A stretch of 64,000 nt of DNA from Allantophomopsis cytisporea. Lineage: Eukaryota > Ascomycota > Leotiomycetes > Phacidiales > Phacidiaceae. Of this stretch, positions 45,897 to 59,000 are shown piece after piece. The DNA lies in the NCBI GenBank assembly GCA_024752435.1, contig CP103026.1, forward strand, positions 1,116,001 through 1,180,000, in the 5' to 3' direction. Under the pieces are notes generated by a model, which ran no database searches, had not been told where the DNA came from, and saw only the letters and a program-made list of their open reading frames with translations. Positions within the stretch are counted from its first letter, which is position 1; every line of letters starts with the position of its first letter. Position numbers and translations under genes: made by a program.

Positions 45897-47307
45897 ATGG
45901 GTGCCGACGAGAAGATGCGCAGTTCCGGCGAGGTCACAAGAGGAGAGAACTCTTCTCCAGTACTCCCAACTGTCAACCCAGCTCTCGAGAAGTCAGAACC
46001 TCCCAGGTCTGCTCTTCATCCTTCCGTCTACGTCATGTAAGTACAATCTTAGAGAACATGGTGGCCTCAAATTTATCCCAGAACTGACTTGTATGTCCTA
46101 AAGTGTCTGGATCACCCTCAGTTCCAGCGTCATTCTCTTCAACAAATGGATTCTTGATACCGCCAAATTCCGTAAGCATATGGAATCCTGTCCAGCTCGC
46201 AATCCGCGCAATTGACTTATTCCTTTGCAGACTACCCAGTTATCCTCACAACATGGCATCTTACCTTCGCTACCATTATGACCCAGATCATGGCCCGCAC
46301 TACAACTCTTCTCGATGGCCGTAAGACCGTCAAGATGACCGGTCGCGTATATCTTCGTGCAATTGTACCAATTGGAGTTTTCTTCAGTTTGTCCCTTATT
46401 TGCGGAAACTTGACCTACCTCTACTTGAGCGTAGCTTTCATTCAGATGCTGAAGGTAAGCAAAGAAATTGATCTCAGTGGAATTTCAAGACGAGTAAAAC
46501 TAACGGAGGCTACAGGCTACAACTCCAGTCGCTGTGTTGCTCGCATCCTGGTCGCTTGGTGTTTCCCAGCCAAACCTGAAGGTTCTCTTCAACGTCTCCT
46601 TCATCGTTATTGGTGTCGTTATTGCTTCCTTCGGTGAAATCAAGTTTGTCTTGATCGGTTTCATCTTCCAAGCTGGTGGTATCATGTTCGAAGCTGTCCG
46701 TCTTGTCATGGTCCAGCGTCTTCTCTCTTCCGCCGAGTACAAGATGGACCCACTCGTCTCCCTTTACTACTTTGCTCCAGTCTGCGCTGTCATGAACGGT
46801 CTGATCGCCCTCTTCTGGGAAGTTCCAAAGGTTCAGATGTCTGAGGTCTACGCTGTTGGTCTTTGGGTTCTCCTCGCCAACGCCATGGTCGCTTTCCTCC
46901 TTAACGTTTCCGTCGTTTTCCTTATCGGCAAGACCTCCTCCCTCGTCCTTACCCTTTGTGGTGTGTTGAAAGATATCCTTTTGGTCGCCGCCTCCATGAT
47001 GATCTGGGGTACCATCGTTTCCCCACTTCAGTTTTTCGGTTACAGCATTGCTCTCGGTGGTCTCGTTTACTACAAGCTCGGAGCTGAGGTCCTCAAGGGC
47101 TATGCTCAACAGGGTGGACAAAAATGGGCTGAGTACGGTGTTCGTCATCCAGCATTGCGCAAAATGATCGTCTTCGGAATCGTCTTGGTCGTCCTCTTCC
47201 TCCTTCTTGGTGGCCTTGCCCCAACCTACGCTCCACAGTACGACCCACAAGCTTACCTCGGAGGCGGAAAGTTTGGAGCTGCTGCCGCTGCTGAGGCCGG
47301 ACAATAA
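45897..47307 (+). CDS. Triose-phosphate-transporter-family carrier (DMT superfamily)
   Basis: Four exons, 45897..46036, 46104..46171, 46231..46454 and 46516..47307, give 407 aa. Introns are 67, 59 and 61 bp. After a hydrophilic 40-residue N-terminus, helix 1 reads VWITLSSSVILFNKWIL, the conserved TPT start. WHLTFATIMTQIMAR and GNLTYLYLSVAFIQMLKATTPV follow, then SFGEIKFVLIGFIFQ and GVLKDILLVAASMMIWG. About ten membrane helices are present. The TPT family moves nucleotide sugars or phosphorylated sugars across Golgi, ER or plastid-type membranes. The KATTPV and K-D-x-LLV signatures suit the DUF250/TPT group, whose fungal substrates are mostly unknown. A GDP-mannose transporter is possible but less likely. 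The Ala/Gly-rich tail is cytosolic. Confidence 0.88.
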
Positions 47308-49607
47308 ATGTTTCGATACGATAGAACAACCAGGTTGTGGGAAGCGCATCTATTCGGAAGAAACTACTGGATGATGTGCGCGGATGTTAGAGATATTCGG
47401 ATCTCTTCTGTGGGAAGGAAATATTACCAGCAGCCTTTTAGTACATAGACATATATTTTGAGCCAAAAGTGTCCAAGCTTCATGACGTGAGTCTTGGAGA
47501 GGAAGGACATGGTTTTGTGTTCTACCTTTTCTGACCTATTTCCCCCCCTTTTTATACTCTTTCTGTTTTGCCGCTCCTTGCAAGAAAAGGAAGCTTATGC
47601 ATAGAAATCTCAGGCAGAGCTTGGAGATGGTGGGCGCTGGTACGGACATTTTTCGTTTTGTTTTTGCCCTTCTCATGGAACAAGTCGGGGGTTTCTTGCT
47701 TGTGTGGATCTTCGCGATGTCTGAGAGACTTGTGGCTGGTGGGAAGAAATACAAAAAATTATAAAACTATATATTTTGCTCTGTATATTTTGATGTGTTA
47801 TATGGCTGCTGTGAGAGGAGATCATGAAGTGGTTCGGGACTATCTTCAACTGGAATTGCCAGATTCGATGATGTATTACACTAAGTTTACAGCTGGAGTA
47901 GACGGTGTTTAGATCCTGAGATATCTATTCTATAGACCATTCTTTGAACCTGAATGGGAGCTGAGCACCAAGGCAACTACTCATCTATGGGACCGTCCAG
48001 ACTCGACCTTTATCTCATGCCCTCCATTTTCTATCTTAAAACTTCATGATAAGCTGCCCTGAAAGTATGTCTCACGAGGGATGCTAGGTCTTCTATGATA
48101 GCCTAACACAATCAAGCACTGGACTAGCAGGCACTTATCAAAATTCCGTAGTTGCATATATTTATAAACGAGAAACTATACAATCATTTAAAGTCATATT
48201 ATTTTTAGGAGCTATACAGCTATTTAGAGACGTAGAGTTATCTAAATATCTACAGTTAGAACCTAGGACAAATCGTTATTTATTAGAAATGTTGAATTAG
48301 CTGAGAGTTGTACTTTCTATCTTTCAAGTAGTAGATTATAGGAGATCTGTATGAGTATAGTGATTGGTATTTGAAAGTCGACCTCCGACTAACTCCTATG
48401 TTAACGCCATGGCTCGTTTATTCTAAGTCCTTTGTGATATATAAAAATAATAGAATATAGACTGGAAAGTTTATATATTTCAGTAGCAGATAGACTATTC
48501 AAATATGAGTTGAAAGTGAAGATAAACAAGGATTTGTTAACATATAAAATCACGCTTGATTGTAGATATCAACTCTTGCAATTTTATTCTGTAGTAAATC
48601 TATCTCGTACACTTGCATGCTAGACAGTAGTAGTCGATTTCGATCTCCATAGGTAAAGAAAATTAGGCAGTGTTCGCAGTTACTGAATACAAGTATATCG
48701 TTACAGTGGTAGAGGGCAATGATCTTGGAATTTACAAATCTGAATTGTTGCGAAGAATCTGTAGTAACTTGAGCATATTGAAGTCACCATAGAACGATCG
48801 GCCATATTCAGTCACAGATTTGGCCTCCCTCTATCACAACATTGTACACAACCACATCACAGAGCTACCATAAACAAGGAATTCGAGTGTCATAAGCACA
48901 TGAAAGATAAAATTTCACTTAATGCCCTATATTAATTCGCCACATCATGCCCACACTGACCCGCTCGCTATGCAAAAGAGTTTTTGTCATCCCCACAGCC
49001 AACCCCATAAGCAACACAAAAAAGAAGAAGCCCAGATGAATACAAACAAGATAGAAACCATGCCACGCAAAAGCACATGCGCAAAGTCGCCATTTGCTGA
49101 GAAAAGAAGGGGGTTTGCGACAAGTAGACAAGGCAAGCGAAACAGAAAGCAAAGAAGAAGAAAAAGAACACCCCTTAAAGATGAAGAAACAGAACCAAGC
49201 AATGCAAACACACCATGCATGCACAACACACCAGACACATTAGATCCTTCCACCACCTTTCATCATCACCGGCACACCAAAGTTCCCCCATACAGAACCA
49301 GAACCAGAAAAAAACCGACGGGGCCAGATAAAGGCAAAAAAAAAGAAATATGGGGGTCCGACCGTGGATCTCATTTATCTCGATTCCTTCCTCATGCCAA
49401 GCTTCATATCGTACATGAAAATGAAAGAAATACAACAAGAGACAACGCCAAACAAACATTAAGGGGTTTAGAGGATAGCATAGCGAAGAAGAGTTACAAT
49501 GCCATGCCAGAATTGAAAATGTAATTCATCTGATAAGCTTCGCAAACGGTTTGAATAAGTGAAGAGTTTAGGTAACATCTTTAATCTTGATCTTGATCTG
49601 AAAGGAA
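47308..49607. other. Intergenic carrier gene / histidine kinase
   Basis: Two 3' ends converge on this 2.3-kb stretch. From 48100 to 48900 it is AT-rich and includes a second minisatellite patch. An open plus-strand frame at 48922-49524 (200 codons, Lys/His/Pro/Thr-rich, no domain) is most likely antisense of the kinase 3' untranslated region. Confidence 0.5.
48170..48262. repeat. Second patch of the 18-bp minisatellite family
   Basis: Units GAGCTATACAGCTATTTA, GAGACGTAGAGTTATCTA and AATATCTACAGTTAGAAC match the 18-bp consensus of the array 12 kb to the left. Two more diverged units precede them. Confidence 0.6.
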
Positions 49608-52600
49608 CTATGAAGCAGAAGGACTCTTCATCAGCTCCGGCTCTTTCCGTCCGTCCTCAGGATCTAAGAGATTGCTCATCGCGGTGCTTAGAGCCTTGAA
49701 GTCGACTGGTTTTGTGACGTAGCTATTGAAACCAGCAGCTACACATTTATCAAGGACATCAGCCATAACGTTGGCGGAGAGAGCGATAATTGGCATGCGA
49801 GGAAGATGGTTGTTCTTTTCGTGCTCGCGGATCTCACGGCATGTTTGATAACCATCCTTGCGCGGCATGTGGAGATCGCACTGAACCTCGTTAGCTGAAT
49901 GCCTGGGATTGTCTGGATACAAATTCGACTCACCAAGATCAAAGAATAAAAGCCAGCAGGGTGGGAAAAGACTTTCTCGGTACATTCCACCCCATCAAAT
50001 GCCATATCCACAGATATTCCAACCTTGCTAAGATATTTTAAAAGAACCTTTTGATTAACGAGATTATCTTCGACCAACAATACCTTGTGTCCTTTGTTGC
50101 CAAGTCGCTTCTCAGCATCCAAGTAGTTCTGCTTTTGAGTGGCAACTTGCTGCTGAGCACTACTCCTATTGCGATCAGTACTCAAGTCCCGTTCCTTGTC
50201 TGGATCGAAGATGACAGCAAATCGCGAAGGCTTGACTGGCTTGTACACAAAACTGACACGATTGTCCTTTGCAAGTTGCTCGTAGTCGTATTCAGAGGCA
50301 AGTTTCATAACTGCTTGGCGTTGGACTGGGTCAGAGAGTATTACAATCGATGTATGTGGAAGCTGGACAGCCCCAAAGATCTGATCCATCAATGCGATAA
50401 TCTCCTCGGCAGAACTAAGATTGAGAACGATGTGAGAGAACACGACAGGGTCTTCCCCACCAATTAATTTCTGAGACTCAAGCACACTTGCCAAGGCTGT
50501 GATCTGGTGCGGTACATCTTTTGGCAACGTCATTTCTATATGCTGTGTTGTAGCTTCGCGACTGTGTGTTTGAGGGCATATGACGAGAATGGAGTATATT
50601 GGAGGTCGGAAATGCTTGGAGCCATCACTCGCTGCCGAGTTGCTATTCTCCTGGGAGAGTGTGCGTTCTTGAGTTGGAGTTACATTAGGAGAAGCCTTGT
50701 CGGGAATTTCGAGTCTCATGCTCGAAAGGTCTCCAGTGCCGACTCTAGCAGCTTCGCTAAAATGAGCAAGGCCAGACTTGATAGAGGAAACGGAAGAATG
50801 ATCTGTTCCTATGGTTCGCGAAGACCGTATTGATGGATCGGAACTAGCTGATGAAGCCATTGCCGGAGAGAGACTTGGGTCTGTGGGCGGGCTCAATGTA
50901 GATGGGGAAGCAATGAACTTGTTAGCCAAGATGGGGTTTCCACCAGCTTGCTTTAGAGCCCTGGCTGATGTATCCTGAGAAAACGAAGGACTTGCCGTAT
51001 GGGGTTTGTTGTTTACAGATGGAGTGGGTGGCGGTTCGGGATGATCCACATCAGTTGGAAGTCCGAATTTTGCTGTAAATGTGAATGTTGAGCCTTTGCC
51101 AGGAACAGCTGAGCCCTCCATCTGTCCTCCATGGAGTTCCACCAATTGTCGCGAAATAACCAGTCCTAATCCACTACCACCATGCTGACGAGTGCTACTG
51201 CCATCGATCTGGCTGAATGGTTTGAAAATCAATTCCCCTTCTTCCTTAGTAAATCCTCGTCCTGTATCTACAATCGAGTACTCGAGCATGATCTCATTCT
51301 CGCCAACCTGGTTGCCGTGATGTACCCTGCATCGGCTAAATACTTCGCCTTCAGCAGTAAATTTGATAGCGTTGCCAATGACATTCAGTAAGACCTGTCG
51401 GATTCGGACCTTGTCCCCCTTGACCATCGCAGGCACATCTTCATCCACGACATAATTGAGTTCGAGGCGTTTGGATATGGCCATGGTAGATACTAGCTCG
51501 TTGACATCTTCGATGAGGGATCGTGTGTGAAACCATTCGTAAGAAAGCTTCATCATGCCAGCATCAACCTTTGACAGATCAAGAATGTCGTTGATGATCA
51601 TGAGCAAGCCATTGGCACTAGTTTGAATCGTGTTGGTGTAATCAAGTTGCTCCTCGTTGAGAACAGTATCCTGCAAGAAGCTTACCATGCCAGAAATGCC
51701 GATCAAAGGAGTGCGAATCTCGTGCGACATATTGCTCAAAAATTTGCTTTTAGACTCCATAGCTTCTTTGAGCTTGGTTTCCAACAACTTATGATCGTTG
51801 ATATCAGTGCAGGCACCAAACCAAGAACCATCACCGCTGCCAAAGTTGATGTTGTCGACTTCCACGCAACGGACCAAATGCCACCTGTACTCCCCATGTT
51901 TGGAACGTAATCGGACCTCTGTGGTGTAGGATAATCTGCCGTTGCTATCGGTTGTGACTTTGACGATACCGCTACGTGCAAGCTCAGAAAGATCCGCTGT
52001 TGGGAGGTCATATTTGGAGTCATTGCTAGAGCTGTTCTGTCGCGATAGGGTCTGATGTATACCTCTAACAGTCGTTTCTGTTGGAGCGTCCGAAGCTGTC
52101 GAGGAGGATTGAGCTGAAATGGACGAGGATTTACCCCCCGATGAGCCTTGCGAAGGCCGTCTTGACGGCTCGGGCTTGTATCGTCGCACTGGGGTGGGAG
52201 GTCGATCCGTAGGTATCCGGCATTTGGCTAGATCTTCTGGATGCACATAGTCCATGAACCCCAGACCAAGAGCATCATCAAATTCCTGTCCAGTATATGA
52301 CAGCCACTGCTCGTTAGCGAAAGTGACACCCTCATCTTCTGTTGCAGCGAACATGATTTGTGGAATAAGGTTCGCAAGAAGACGATGCTTGGCTTCAGAC
52401 GCCTCAATCTCCTCTTGTCGAGCCGCCTTAACTTCAGCAATATGTTGCTCGTGAATATCCATATGAGATCCATACCACTGCACTACTACACCACGAGTAT
52501 CTCGAGATCCGACGGCACGAGTATAAAACCATCTGTAACTGCCGTCAAACCTTCTGATACGGACTTGTTTGGAAAATTGTTCGCCAGTCCGAAGTGCATG

Positions 52601-55600
52601 AGTCCAGGCTTTTAGGTAATCCTCCCGCTCCTCAGGGTGTAAGCTACTCCAAGGGTCTTGGTACAACTCACTGACAGTCTGACCTCTATATGTCAGATAA
52701 CGACTGTTGACCCAAACAATCTCACCTGTATGCGGCAATGCAACAAATACGTGCGCAGGTAAGGAATCGAGCATGAGACCTTTCAGACGATCGGAAGGAG
52801 GAGGCATATCAAGCGGTTGAGATGCCGACCCAGTACGAGTATGACCTCGGGTTGGAACAGCTGGTCTTGGGGCCCCAGGTAAAGTCGCGGGGGTAGTTGT
52901 TGGTAACGATTGAAAGGTTGCGGAGAAGTCTGCCCCATATGAATGAAGCTGGGTATGAGGCCGTTCAACCCGAGAAATGCTCTGCGAAGATGCACCACGC
53001 ATTGCCTGCCGGCGTGGAGATAATGGGGCATCAACATGATTACGAGACGGACTTGGATCCCTCTGTTCCGAAGTAACTGATGATAAGTCTCGAGGAGTGC
53101 GGTCCGACTTCGTTCGGGCAATGTCTGGTCGAGGGGCACTTGTTGCGGATGTCTGGATTGCAGCTTGATCCGGACTCGATTTCACCGACGCGTTTTCACC
53201 ACGTTCGGTACTTGGCACAGAATCTGCAGATTTCCTCTCCTCTCCTGATGCCCTCTGTTGTCTTAGCTCAGATGGTTGAGACTCGCTTGATTCTTGAGAT
53301 AACCGTCGAATGCTCGAAGCACTAGATTGTGCAGACTCTCTAGTGGGTAGAGTTCTGGGTCGCGGACTGAAGTAGTTATCGTTGGGGCAATACCCAGGAC
53401 TATTTCCGGGTCTGCGATCTATAGATAGACCTACAATTGACGGATCCCAGCCTGGTGTAATAGCGGGAGATCCCGCGTTGCTTCTCGAAATTCCAGAATA
53501 GTCACTTGGGCTAGTAATACTTCCACCTGTAGACTGATTTCGCTCGTCTTCGTCCCTGGGGAGATCCGAGAGGTCACCATAACGGGCCCGGTGGTCACCT
53601 GGATGCGTTCCTGGAACAACGGCCCCAAACCCAGAAGTATGCGGCCTTTTTCTGGATAGACCAGCAACTTCGGTTTCCAAGTTTGTGAAATGACGACATA
53701 GCGAAAACGACGTGGCCAAATGAGGAGCTAAGTGTTCTAAGGCATGTCGAAGAGTCGAAGGGTATGGGATTATCGGACTTAATATGGACAAAATGGCGAT
53801 TGGGATTCGCTTCTCTTTGTCTGGTTCAAGGTCCTGCGGCTGCTGCGACTTGCTGTACTTGTGTCCGGATCTTGCTTCCATTGCTGCATTGTCCAGTCTG
53901 AATGTATGCACAGGCTTGGATAAGAGCGGGTGCATGAGCGGTATATGTAGAACGGATAGTGATCGATCAACTCCGATTGTCTCAACCTCCTGTATTTTTG
54001 AGTAATCAGTAGGGGTCGTGGTTGGGTTAAAGGAGTCTTCGTCAATAGTGGCATTAACGAAGAAAGGATTTTCCTGGGTATCGGTACGCACAGCGGGGGA
54101 TGGAGCTGGCGACTGAGACCATGGCGAAGGTGGCGCTTGCTCATATTCCTCGTATCGTTGTGCTAAAATTGGTGGTAAATCGTCATAGGGTCTGGAAATG
54201 GATGTCTTGCCCTTTTCACTTCCCTGGATACGAACACTGCGATTTGCTGGCTTCGTGGCCTTGTTTGCACCGAGGAAGGATGACAGTCTCGCCAACTCGG
54301 GCGGGTTCTTAACTTTCTCGACGGCTTCCGGGCCCTTTGAACTCGGCTTCGATGATCTGCTATCACCACTGCTTTCGTCTCCTGGCCCTTCATCTATGTA
54401 CGGATAATCCCGGGTGAGCGCAATAACTTTTCCACGCTCCAAAACTCTTAAAATTCCACTGCTATCTATCAACGGATCTGTTTCGTAATCTAATGCTTGT
54501 AAAACAGTAAACATGCGACCTCGAACATCTCGAGGTGCGGCAGCATCAGAAGTCTCCCAATCGGCGGGCCCTTTCGTGTTCTCATATTCTAGATGCTCTC
54601 GCAATGACTGTGTGTTCAAAGGCGGATGTTGTAGGCCAGGACTTCCCAAGGACTCTTCTAGACGTGTAGGCATATAGCTCTTGCTTCGTGATAAGGGCAT
54701 TCTTCGAGGGGCAGAGGTCCTGTTAGTTTCGGATTTTGACATTGGACCCCTCTTCGTTTCTTCATACGCTGTAAAAGAGTGGCGACTGACTAGCCCAGGG
54801 CGATTGCGTGGATCTGGTTCCTGTGGTGAATATATCTGATAGTCTTGGTCGTTGTCGCCCTGATACTTGTCTTCGTTTGTATCAACACTGCTAGGGATTA
54901 GACTACTGCCTCGCGGCAAGTATGAAAGACTCATTTCGTCCTCCTCCACAGCATTATAAGTCGCTTTTTGGCCCCAAGGAACATTCTCGATGTCGGTTGA
55001 ATCGGCCGGGACTGCAAGTGTGACCCTGTCCGCCTTGAAAACATCTCTTAAGATTTGAACGACAGTAGTCCACCATGCATCTAGACCAGGCTCCGCAGTG
55101 AGCTGAAGGGAGAGTTCATATAAGTTTGGACTACCAAACTGTGGGTGATCCTGAGATGGAGATGAGTCGTTATCACCTGGCTGGAAGATTAAAGTCGAGG
55201 CTGGAGTGACGGAACCAGATAGTAGTCGGTCGTGTGGCGTTTCGAAGGTCCCAGAGAAATTGTGAGGTGTTACAGTAGGCGAAAGAGCGGTAAAAGGTCG
55301 ATGGCCGTTAAAACTCGGTTGACGTGGCGGCTTCATGTTGGGAAAAGGATATGAAGGTGTTCGCACTGGGTAGGTAGAAGGCGTATACACGCCTCTCAGT
55401 GTTTTGGTCGATTCCGTTGATGCAGTCTCCAAACCAGTTGGGAGAGGACTGGCAAAGGCGGCATCCAAAGACGGGGAGATTACCTCCTCATGTATTGGAG
55501 ATACCCGTGACCGTCCTTGTGACGTTGACGGTATTGTTGACTCATTTGCTCGATCTCTCTCATCCAGGTGTTTCGTGAGCTTCTCCCTTTGCTGAGCCAA

Positions 55601-56059
55601 AAGCAATTGCGCATTTAGTGCTTCTCTTAAGCGATCAACTTCGCCTGATGAATTGCTCTCCGCAGCATCTCCTGACGCCGACCCGGCCGATACTGCGCGT
55701 TGTCGTTGACCGATAATCTCGTTGTCTGCAGGAAAGCTGGTCTCCGAAACAATACCGCTATCCGCGCTACCCATCATCTGTATCGGGTCAAAGTCGCTTC
55801 GTTCGTGCAAGGTCCGTTCGGATGAAGGCTTTCGTTCGTGGCCTGTTTGAGAGGTGCTGCTATTACTCTGCATCGACGGTGATTCTGGCATTGGTTCCAG
55901 AGATCTCATATCTGCAGCATTCTCTGCCACTGCATTTACCTCATTTCTATTCGGCTTCGATTGCTTCTTGGGTGTCCGATCAGAGCTGCTGTTGCTCTGT
56001 TGGCTGCTGGGTCGTCTTGGAGAGCCAGGTCGATGCGAAGGGCTTTTAGGCGGTGGCAT
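49608..56059 (-). CDS. Hybrid histidine kinase (GAF, 2xPAS, HisKA, HATPase, REC)
   Basis: Two exons, 56059..49934 and 49880..49608, give 2132 aa. The 53-bp intron splits the receiver (LIL|CDLHMP). Residues 1-300 are disordered and Ser/Pro-rich. A GAF-like segment starts near 313 (LSLQLTAEPGLDAWW...VFKADRVTLAVP) and is interrupted by long low-complexity inserts. Two PAS domains lie at about 1090-1210 and 1220-1435. The H-box MSHEIRTPL is near 1445, the N-box NVIGNAIKF near 1566, DTGRGF near 1601 and GGSGLGL near 1631. A degenerate receiver-like domain (about 1810-1960) lacks the acidic pair and phospho-Asp. The true receiver has LLVEDN near 1990, phospho-Asp 2044 in CDLHMP and Lys near 2100 in VTKPVD. 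Such kinases feed Ypd1-type phosphorelays in stress or development. The exact fungal class was not assigned. Confidence 0.93.
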
Positions 56060-59000
56060 GCTCTGCTTCCCCTGGCCACCTTCTTCGACCGCCTTCCGGG
56101 ATTGCTATCTCTGCCAAAACCGGGGCCGTTTATGACGAGAACGACGTGTACAGCAGTACATGTAAGATAGCGTATGTCGATGCGACAGCGAGGTTGAGGT
56201 TGAGATTTTGGTGGTTGGGTGGGTTGATCGGGGTTTGGGCGAGAGTCGAGCGCGCTTGTTTTGCCTTTTGCAAACGTTGTTGGTTCGACGTACAGCTAGC
56301 TAGGACTCTTTTTAGATTCGCCGCTGCAGCGCTGAAATGACGTAGGGGAGTGCAGATCGTCTAAACGCAGCGCAAGAGCAAGTGACACTGTGCACACGCG
56401 ATTGAATGACAAGCGGGTACGAGGGGGGTGTGGTGGTAGGGGGAGGTTTGTGGACAGAATACTGGGAAGAAGGGTTTTAAGTTTAGATGTGGAACAATCG
56501 AGAATGATTTTTTTTGGAGAGTTCTGTAAATATTTTCTTTCTTTTCCATTCCTTTTATTTTTGGGGGATTTTGATTTTAATTCTTCAATCTTTTTTTGGG
56601 ATTCCGTCAATTCTATTTTTCAGCTAGGAGGGGGGAAGGGAGCTGTGTGGATGATGATTGTAGTCGATGTGGTGGTGGTGGTGGGGGTGCGAGAGGGTGC
56701 TTGACTTGAACGGAGTAAGGTGGAGGAGTAAGGTAATGTATGTACACATGTAGTACCCTAGGTAAAGTAGTTGTGGTACGCTCTGGGTATATGTAGATAG
56801 GTAGTAGGTAGGTAGGTACTCAAAGCAAGAGAGAGAGAGCAAGTGAGAGAGCAATTGAGCAGAGTACGGTACTTGGACTCAACTCAGGCCAGCGATGCAA
56901 GCAAGGTAAGGTCGGATACTACTAGGAGTAAGGTACAATGCATGGGTAATACGCAGCAAGGTGGTACTGAATAGTAACTAAAAGCAGGGTATAGTCTGTA
57001 AGTTGATTGTAACGAATAAGTAAGGTAAGGTTGAGTAGAGTAGTGAGGTGGTATTGGGGTGATGAGCTAGAAACTAGCGACAGTGAGGGTATTCAGGTAA
57101 TCCAATCCCCTATCAAAGAGGAATGAAGAAAGAGTATTACTGTCGGTATATCACCATCATCAGACAGAGGGAGCTGTAGAATACAGTAAGGAATTCGTAA
57201 GATGCGAAGAGATGACCAGATATGAGGAGTGATATGTATTCTTTTACCACTCCATCGTCGAATCATATGTATATGTACGCTGTATAGATGTCGTATGCGA
57301 TCAATTCTCATGCAGTCGTTCCAGCCAATATTCAGTCATATTCCGCCAGTCGGTCATATTCGGATGAGGTCAGAGAGGATTAATAGATATTCTGCTTCTT
57401 CTGTTTCTCTCGCCGAAAAGAGTGGATTTCAGGGATTTCAGGGTCATTCCCTTTCTCCGTACACGCCATTAAATCAAGCATAAACACCCCGATCAGCCAG
57501 TAAAGTAGCCATGCCTTTGCGAAGCGCATGAAAAAGTCGTCAGCTCGCCGGAACACGAGACTACGAATGCATGCAATCAACAATAATCAAGAATTAGATA
57601 TGGAAATACTACAAATATTTGGTCGAGGTTCAGGATGAAGACCAAGAGTTGAGGTTGCTTAACAATAAATACCAAGAGCGAAAACAATGACAAGGACGCG
57701 GGCAATATTAAAGCACCACTCGCTTCCTCCCAACAATCTGCGATTCAATCAATATATACACACTCAACTCATTATTGCTTCCATCTGTTCGTACCTCTCA
57801 CTCAAATACTCCCTTTCAAATAGATATTCATGTCAAGTATCAACAATATATCTGGATAATAACGTGTTTTGGCCCACTTTACATTTCTCTCTCTACACTC
57901 ATAAAGGTACAAAAGCTACATATCATCATACATGCTCTTCTCATAAATCAAGAGGCATAACGACACAATCTCTCGTGCCTATCTTTCTCTCGACTTTAAC
58001 TGATTCCGTACCTTCGGCCGGGTTACACTACCTGTGCCTGGATCGTCGACGTGTATTCTAAGCAAAAATGCTAATCTTAGTGCTGAGTAGACATATCACT
58101 ACTCAATTGACACGAAGGATACTTTCAACGACGCTCATCCACGGACCAAAAGAGACTACCTATGCAGTTCAAGAGATCACAAACGCTCTGATGTGGTGTG
58201 ATGTGGTGGTAGTAGATGTAGAAATGAGTTGGATTTGTCGATGAATCATTCTCGATGTCGATTTCCGTTCCGGCGTCGATTTCGATTTTGTCGATGATCA
58301 TTTAAACCCTCACAGAGTCTTTCATTCCGATCATCGAAATTCCCCAAAAAAGAAACACGACACAACACGATTCTCACTCGACTCAAGGCAAATATCATTT
58401 ATCAATGACATAGGTAGGTACATGCCCAAACAAACGAATGACTTGCGGCTATGATGATTTGGCCTTCACCTGCACTGAACCGGCTTATTGCTTGGTTGTC
58501 CGTCTATCTATATTACTTACCTATTATGCAGCTACTCGACTTATCCTTTCTTTTAGAAACTCACAAACTTCAAACTCCCATGCCCATTTCGGTCTCCGTT
58601 TTCATCTCTCTGATTATTTTCACCATTTTTTCAACCTTTGTCCTTTTCCCATTGACTCGGTATTACTCTGACCGTTTTTTCTCTTTCCCCCCGTCATCAA
58701 ACACGTATTCTCTCCCTCAAACGCTGGGGTCAAGCCTCCAAAACATCCCAGCGAATTGGTATTGAACAATGTGTGATTGATGAGTGGTCGATGGTCACGA
58801 CGACACATATCCTACTCCACAACTGTGCTCATCACATATTAACCATACACATGGACGACCGGTGATGAAGTGCATACGGTTACCGGTCAAGAGAAACGCC
58901 GGGTTGGTCGGTATCCAAGTCGAGTCATGATTGGGGATTGTTTGTTTCATTATTATGATGATTATGATGATTACGATTATTCCTCTTTAAAGCATCGATT

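Noticed and set aside
46510..47349. 279-codon minus-strand frame
   Set aside because: Antisense shadow of the last exon of the TPT-family carrier.
48922..49524. 200-codon plus-strand frame next to the histidine kinase
   Set aside because: Low-complexity Lys/His/Pro/Thr composition, no domain, and it lies antisense to the probable kinase 3' untranslated region.
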